The notes under the pieces were generated by a model that made no database searches, was not told the DNA's origin, and saw nothing but the letters and a program-made list of their open reading frames with translations. From NCBI GenBank assembly GCA_903929845.1, contig CAIYWF010000103.1, forward strand, positions 1-11,274: 11,274 nucleotides of DNA. The letters run 5' to 3'. Shown in pieces: positions 7,029 through 11,274 of this stretch. Source of the DNA: an uncultured Chlorobiaceae bacterium (GTDB lineage Bacteria > Bacteroidota > Chlorobiia > Chlorobiales > Chlorobiaceae). Each line of letters begins with the position of its first letter. Position 1 is the first letter of the stretch. Position numbers and translations under genes: made by a program.

Positions 7029-8519
7029 TTACAGTCCGATAAGTTTAGTGGCGATAAATTCTCGAACCCTTGATATGTCGATTCGTTCCTGTGTCGCGGT
7101 GTCGCGATAGCGCACCGTTACAGTGCTCTCTTCAAGCGACTGATGGTCAACGGTAATACAGAATGGAGTGCCGATTTCATCCTGACGGCGGTAGCGTTTG
7201 CCGATAGAGCCAGCGTCGTCGTACTGTACAAGGAAATTTGTTCCCAGCTCATAGCACAAGGCCGATGCTCGTTCGCCCATGCCGCCTTTTTTCATCAACG
7301 GCAGCACCGCAGCTTTTACTGGAGCAACCTTTGGCGAAAACTTCAGCACCACACGCTCGTCGCCGTCAACCGTATCTTCGGTGTAAGCATCCGCAAGCAG
7401 CGCAAGGAAGAGGCGGTCGCACCCGGCAGAGGTTTCCACCACGTAAGGGATATAGCGCTCATTGGTGAGCTGGTCGATATACTCCATATTTTTGCCGGAG
7501 TACTCCTGATGCTGTTTCAGGTCAAAATCGGTTCGTGAGTGAATGCCCTCAATCTCCTCAATTCCGAACGGGAACTCGAACTTGATATCGTAGGCAAGGT
7601 CGGCATAGTGCGCCAGTTTGTCGTGCTTGTACCAGTGCAGTTTCTCCTTGTTAATGCCAAGAGCGCTGGTGTACCAGTCAAAGCGCTCCTCACGCCAGGC
7701 CTCGAATGCCTCCGCCTGGGTGCCGGGCTTGACAAAGTACTGCATCTCCATCTGTTCAAACTCAACCATGCGGAAAATGAAGTTCCCTTTGACAATCTCG
7801 TTGCGGAAGGCTTTGCCGATCTGAGCAATACCGAACGGCACCTTCATGCGCGACGACTCACGAACGTTGTGAAAGTTCACAAAAATACCCTGTGCGGTTT
7901 CAGGCCGCAGGTAAACGACACTTGATTTGTCGGCAAGCGCTCCCATATTGCACTGGAACATCAGGTTGAACTGGCGCACCTCAGTCCAGTCTCCAGAGCC
8001 CGTATCAGCGGCCTTGATCCCTTCAGCAATGATAAGGTTATAGAGCGCACGGTTCAAATCCTCTGAGCCTGATGCGGCTTCATACGTTGCCTGTACCCGC
8101 TGGAGATCCTCTTCCTTTCCATCACGGCGCAGTTTTTCAATATGGTTCTCGATCAGGTGGTCAGCACGATAGCGCCTCTTGGTTGTTTTGTCGTCAATCA
8201 TCGGGTCATTGAAGCTTGCCACATGCCCTGAAGCTTCCCAAACGCGGGGATTCATCATGATCGAAGCGTCAAGTCCCACAATATTCTGGTGGCGACGAGT
8301 CATGGAGTTCCACCAAAGCTCCTTGATATTCCGCTTCATCTCGCTGCCCAGCGGGCCATAGTCGAAGCAGGATGAGAGTCCTTCATAAATCTCTGAGGAA
8401 GGGAAAATAAAGCCCCTCCGTTTGGCCAGCGAAACCAGCTTGTGCATGACTTTATCAGGTGTCAGATTGACATTCTGCACACGCTTTTGATCGGAATTGC
8501 TCATCATTCGTTCAGACAT
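7029..8519 (-). CDS. glyS: Glycyl-tRNA synthetase, single-chain alpha2 type
   Basis: This class II aminoacyl-tRNA synthetase charges tRNA-Gly with glycine in the cytoplasm. With the start at 8519 it has 496 residues. The N-terminal FDYGPLG block (52-58) and PRVWEASGHV (91-100) are diagnostic of the homodimeric, eukaryote-like GlyRS rather than the bacterial alpha2-beta2 GlyQ/GlyS enzyme. Motif 2 is FRNEI (238-242) with RMVEFEQME (250-258), and motif 3 is SAGCDRL (364-370). The anticodon-binding domain spans about 400-496. The frame stays open up to 8582, but the extra 21 residues do not look like the family. M1, M5 and M6 of this version (MSERMMSNSD) are all plausible starts, and none has a clear Shine-Dalgarno. 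It begins the cluster with bchP and the Ycf49-like gene, although no functional link to pigments is obvious. Confidence 0.93.
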   Translation of the reverse strand: MSERMMSNSDQKRVQNVNLTPDKVMHKLVSLAKRRGFIFPSSEIYEGLSSCFDYGPLGSEMKRNIKELWWNSMTRRHQNIVGLDASIMMNPRVWEASGHVASFNDPMIDDKTTKRRYRADHLIENHIEKLRRDGKEEDLQRVQATYEAASGSEDLNRALYNLIIAEGIKAADTGSGDWTEVRQFNLMFQCNMGALADKSSVVYLRPETAQGIFVNFHNVRESSRMKVPFGIAQIGKAFRNEIVKGNFIFRMVEFEQMEMQYFVKPGTQAEAFEAWREERFDWYTSALGINKEKLHWYKHDKLAHYADLAYDIKFEFPFGIEEIEGIHSRTDFDLKQHQEYSGKNMEYIDQLTNERYIPYVVETSAGCDRLFLALLADAYTEDTVDGDERVVLKFSPKVAPVKAAVLPLMKKGGMGERASALCYELGTNFLVQYDDAGSIGKRYRRQDEIGTPFCITVDHQSLEESTVTVRYRDTATQERIDISRVREFIATKLIGL

Positions 8520-8553
8520 GTTGTGAAAAAATCTTCGGGGACTCCCGCTCAAC

Positions 8554-8582
8554 AGGATAAAACATTGAATATAACAAAGCAA
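8554..8582 (-). promoter_or_regulatory. Possible promoter for glyS
   Basis: On the minus strand TTGCTT (8582-8577) and TATCCT (8559-8554) are separated by 17 bases, which would put the transcription start about 28 bases before the glyS ATG at 8519. The hexamers match the sigma-70 consensus at only 3 and 4 positions. The call rests mainly on spacing and location. No T-box or other leader structure is seen. Confidence 0.22.
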
Positions 8583-8597
8583 GCAGGATAATCAGCA

Positions 8598-8855
8598 GTG
8601 ATAAGGCTGGGGACTCTGGCACCGACAATTTTGTTCGGCGTTGTGGGGGTGCAGGGGATGAAGGGCCCAAGCACTCTGCTTTTGGTGGCTGGAATTTTTT
8701 TTTCTTTGTTTGACCTGATCTATATCGGGATGTTACTCCACACAAAAGGAGATGAAAAACGAGGCGAGTCAACCGGTCTCTCAAGAGGTCTGGATTTCAG
8801 TTTTAAGAGCGATCTCTTCAAGAATAGAGCTTACCTGCAAGCACAAGAACATTGA
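8598..8855 (+). CDS. Possible small membrane protein, unrecognised
   Basis: An 85-codon frame opens with GTG at 8598, ten bases after a GCAGG that could act as a ribosome binding site. An in-frame TAA lies just upstream. Residues 5-46 are strongly hydrophobic and read as two membrane helices separated by QGMKGPS; the rest is charged and polar. I do not recognise a family. Against it: the last 75 bases lie antisense to the end of clpS, the start is GTG, and a run of nine T at 8695-8703 sits inside the second hydrophobic stretch, which can create a false hydrophobic frame. For it: without this frame the 261 bases between clpS and glyS hold no gene. A competing minus-strand frame in the same stretch starts at TTG and looks less protein-like. 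Confidence 0.35.
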   Translation: MIRLGTLAPTILFGVVGVQGMKGPSTLLLVAGIFFSLFDLIYIGMLLHTKGDEKRGESTGLSRGLDFSFKSDLFKNRAYLQAQEH

Positions 8856-9098
8856 TCCGGCATAGACGATGCTGCGGCCACGGGTATGGACTTCCCAGGT
8901 GTGTTTTTCTGCTTTCTGTCGGCTGCAGCGAATGGCTTTGATAATCTGGTTAATCACTTCGTCGAAGGTATGTTCTTCATCATTGAAGAGCACTACTCGG
9001 TATGAGTCGAGCAGTTCTGTATCGGAGTGTTGTTCATTTTCTTTTGTTTCGGGCGCAGGAAAGGATGCTGTCCACTGTTGTACCAGAGAGGAATTCAT
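8781..9098 (-). CDS. clpS: ATP-dependent Clp protease adaptor ClpS
   Basis: This 105-residue adaptor recognises proteins with destabilising N-terminal residues and hands them to a Clp ATPase-protease in the cytoplasm. A flexible acidic, Gln/Glu-rich tail (1-31) precedes the ClpS fold. YRVVLFNDEEHTFDEV (33-48) carries N39 and D40, and WEVHTRGR (68-75) carries H71; these match the residues that in E. coli ClpS (N34, D35, H66) hold the alpha-amino group of the substrate. The C-terminal strand and helix (SSILEEIALKTEI) follow the version I associate with Bacteroidetes and Chlorobi rather than the E. coli one. It lies 71 bases after the LD-carboxypeptidase gene on the same strand. The ATG has no visible Shine-Dalgarno. 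No clpA or clpC is in the window. Confidence 0.88.
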   Translation of the reverse strand: MNSSLVQQWTASFPAPETKENEQHSDTELLDSYRVVLFNDEEHTFDEVINQIIKAIRCSRQKAEKHTWEVHTRGRSIVYAGSMFLCLQVSSILEEIALKTEIQTS

Positions 9099-9169
9099 GA
9101 TTATCGCGCGCTATACGTTAAAAGATGTAAAATAGGCACTGTAACCCAGAGAAGCAACAGGGTAACTCT

Positions 9170-10120
9170 TCATGTAATAACAGGTTCAACAGCTCCGAGT
9201 GAAAAGGCGCCAGACGTGGAGAGCTGCATGGTAAACCTGGCACCGATGGGAATGGTCATCAGGTTCTTGATATGGCCGTAAGAGAGTCCTCTCATGACTG
9301 GCCCTTCGATATGGGCGTGATTGCTGTAATAGGTAAAGATATGCTGCAAGCGCAGGTTTTCCTCTTTTGTCACCTCCGATACATTGCTGAACTGGCCTAA
9401 AAGTACTCCATTGCATGGTGCAAGCAGACCGGCATTGTCGAGATGCGAGAGCATTCGGTCGATACGGTAAGCCGGTTCCTTGATCTCTTCGAGAAAGAGG
9501 AGTGAGTCATTGAGCGCAGGCAGGAAGGGTGTTCCGATCATTGAAGAGAGCACGGAGAGATTGCCGCCGATGAGTCTGCCTTCTGCTGATCCTGCTCTGA
9601 TGCAAGTTATGGTATGGTCAGGATGGTTCAAGAGCGAAAGCGCATAAGAGGGAGAGGTCAGCATTCCCCAGAAATGCTCTTCGGTGTAGGGTGTTGGTTC
9701 GTACAGTTCAGTGGCAAGCATGGGGCCGGAAAAGCTGATCAACCCGGTTTTGGCAAACAGGGCAAGCGACAGTGCGGTAATATCTGAATAGCCGACAAAT
9801 ATTTTCGGATTGGCCGCTATTATCTCGTAGTCAATTTTTTTCAGCAATCGCGTAGCTCCAGCACCTCCTCTCAGGCAGATAATTGCCTTTATGGCGGGAT
9901 CGCTGAACATCTCATGAAGATCGTGCAGTTTCTGCTCGTCGGCAATTGCCGGATCGGTATCGATACAGTTGAGGTGGCGGGAGGGCTTGATCCGATAGCC
10001 ATTTTTTTCGAGATAGATGACCGCCTGATTAATTTTATCAGGATAAGCGCTATGTGATGAGGGGGAGATAAGACCGATGGTATCTCCGTGGCGCAGAGCT
10101 TTTGGTATCAGGGTTGTCAT
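9170..10120 (-). CDS. ldcA: LD-carboxypeptidase (peptidase family S66)
   Basis: With the start at 10120 the protein has 316 residues and begins MTTLIPKALRHGDTIGLISP, the usual opening of S66 enzymes. The family cleaves the terminal D-Ala from L,D-linked muropeptides in cell-wall recycling, in the cytoplasm; related members (MccF type) hydrolyse peptide antibiotics. The catalytic triad is visible: S112 in VGYSDIT, E211 in LFLEEIKEPAYRIDRML, and H283 in GLSYGH. The nucleophile-loop GGAGA (85-89) and GGNLSVL (186-192) are also in place. Two further in-frame ATGs lie upstream at 10141 and 10135, inside the presumed atpC terminator hairpin. The one at 10135 has AAGGA five bases before it and could be the true start, giving 321 residues. 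No signal peptide is seen. It sits 62 bases after atpC and 71 before clpS, on the same strand. Confidence 0.9.
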   Translation of the reverse strand: MTTLIPKALRHGDTIGLISPSSHSAYPDKINQAVIYLEKNGYRIKPSRHLNCIDTDPAIADEQKLHDLHEMFSDPAIKAIICLRGGAGATRLLKKIDYEIIAANPKIFVGYSDITALSLALFAKTGLISFSGPMLATELYEPTPYTEEHFWGMLTSPSYALSLLNHPDHTITCIRAGSAEGRLIGGNLSVLSSMIGTPFLPALNDSLLFLEEIKEPAYRIDRMLSHLDNAGLLAPCNGVLLGQFSNVSEVTKEENLRLQHIFTYYSNHAHIEGPVMRGLSYGHIKNLMTIPIGARFTMQLSTSGAFSLGAVEPVIT

Positions 10121-10125
10121 ATAAT

Positions 10126-10161
10126 AAAAAACCATCAGCATCCTTAACGGGCACTGATGGT
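10126..10161 (-). terminator. Rho-independent terminator after atpC
   Basis: In the minus-strand direction ACCATCAG (10161-10154) and CTGATGGT (10138-10131) form a perfect 8-bp stem around a 15-base loop, ending in six T (10131-10126). It lies 22 bases after the atpC stop and should end the atpDC transcript. On the plus strand the same hairpin is followed by only four T. The hairpin overlaps possible start codons of the LD-carboxypeptidase gene. Confidence 0.75.
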
Positions 10162-10182
10162 TTTCAATTCATTGCAATGAAG

Positions 10183-10449
10183 TCAGGAAATGGTTTCAGT
10201 CAACAGGATAGCCTTGTTGCTGCTGACTTCTAAAAAACCGTCCTCGATAGAAAACATCTGCTCACTGCGATCGGCTAATGCAAGCTTGACCTTGCCGGTT
10301 TTCAGTGAGGAGAGCAGTGGAGCATGGTTTTTCAGTATCTGCAACTGACCGAGTTCACCAGGCACTGTTACACTGACAACCTCCCCGGAAAAGTGAAGTT
10401 TCTGGGGAGTGACGATTTCTATCTGGAAACCTTTTTCGGAATTCGCCAT
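10183..10449 (-). CDS. atpC: F1Fo ATP synthase epsilon subunit, short form
   Basis: This 88-residue subunit is part of the rotating central stalk of the F1 sector, on the cytoplasmic side of the membrane. The N-terminal beta-sandwich is complete: FQIEIVTPQKLHFSGEV (8-24), VPGELGQLQILKNHAPLLSSL (29-49) and the last strands to 85. The protein then stops, so the two C-terminal helices found in the approximately 139-residue E. coli subunit, which inhibit ATP hydrolysis, are absent. The same short form is known from green sulfur bacteria (Chlorobium limicola atp2 operon), so this is natural rather than a frameshift. It starts 15 bases after the atpD stop with no clear Shine-Dalgarno and is followed by an intrinsic terminator. 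Confidence 0.93.
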   Translation of the reverse strand: MANSEKGFQIEIVTPQKLHFSGEVVSVTVPGELGQLQILKNHAPLLSSLKTGKVKLALADRSEQMFSIEDGFLEVSSNKAILLTETIS

Positions 10450-10464
10450 GGTTATTGCGTCTGT

Positions 10465-11274
<810 letters not shown>

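Noticed and set aside
8520..8600. T-box or other riboswitch leader before glyS
   Set aside because: The leader is too short, has no specifier stem or antiterminator, and T-boxes are not expected outside Firmicutes and a few other groups.
8668..8703. Plus-strand terminator formed by ccaagca...tgcttttgg before a run of nine T
   Set aside because: The stem is short and bulged, about ten bases separate it from the T run, and no plus-strand gene upstream needs ending there.
8512..8784. 90-codon minus-strand frame between clpS and glyS
   Set aside because: It starts at TTG over the clpS stop and ends inside the glyS start. Its Lys/Pro/Arg-rich middle does not look like a folded protein.
9141..9166. 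Inverted repeat gtaaccc / gggtaac between the LD-carboxypeptidase and clpS genes as a terminator
   Set aside because: The arms pair at six of seven positions with a mismatch, the loop is 12 bases, and no T-tract follows on the minus strand. It is too weak to call.
10183..10449. atpC as a truncated pseudogene
   Set aside because: The beta-sandwich is complete, the stop is clean, a terminator follows, and the same short length is known in green sulfur bacteria.

Overview
The window looks like chromosome from a green sulfur bacterium (Chlorobium/Pelodictyon/Chlorobaculum group) or a close relative. The clues are an ATP synthase beta-epsilon gene pair with no other atp genes after it and an 88-residue epsilon subunit, a plant/cyanobacterial-style BchP/ChlP geranylgeranyl reductase next to a Ycf49-like membrane protein, and a eukaryote-like single-chain glycyl-tRNA synthetase. 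The assignment rests on recalled family features, not on a search. Shine-Dalgarno sequences are weak or absent before most genes, so several start codons are chosen by homology.

Layout. 1-700 (minus) is the N-terminal part of a type I restriction HsdR subunit that runs off the left edge. A 230-base AT-rich divergent spacer (701-930) separates it from a tightly packed plus-strand cluster: an RNase E/G family ribonuclease (931-2607), dapD (2623-3486) and an exported S41 C-terminal processing protease (3490-5205). The last gene meets the end of a minus-strand cluster tail to tail with a 10-base overlap. Read in its own direction, that cluster is glyS (8519-7029), bchP (7025-5883) and a seven-helix DUF2499/DUF3593 (Ycf49-like) protein (5882-5196), with spacings of 3 and 0 bases. 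Further right, all on the minus strand, are clpS (9098-8781), an LD-carboxypeptidase (10120-9170), atpC (10449-10183) and the C-terminal part of atpD, which runs off the right edge. A possible small membrane protein lies on the plus strand at 8598-8855, overlapping the 3' end of clpS.

Functions. Most of the window is housekeeping: RNA processing, diaminopimelate/lysine and cell-wall metabolism (dapD, LD-carboxypeptidase), envelope proteolysis, N-degron delivery to ClpAP-type proteases, glycine charging and ATP synthesis. The restriction gene is the accessory part. The least understood gene is the Ycf49-like membrane protein, whose start abuts the bchP stop and which may act with it in (bacterio)chlorophyll side-chain reduction. 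I saw no RNA gene, insertion sequence, CRISPR array, attachment site or origin, and no convincing new multi-gene system.
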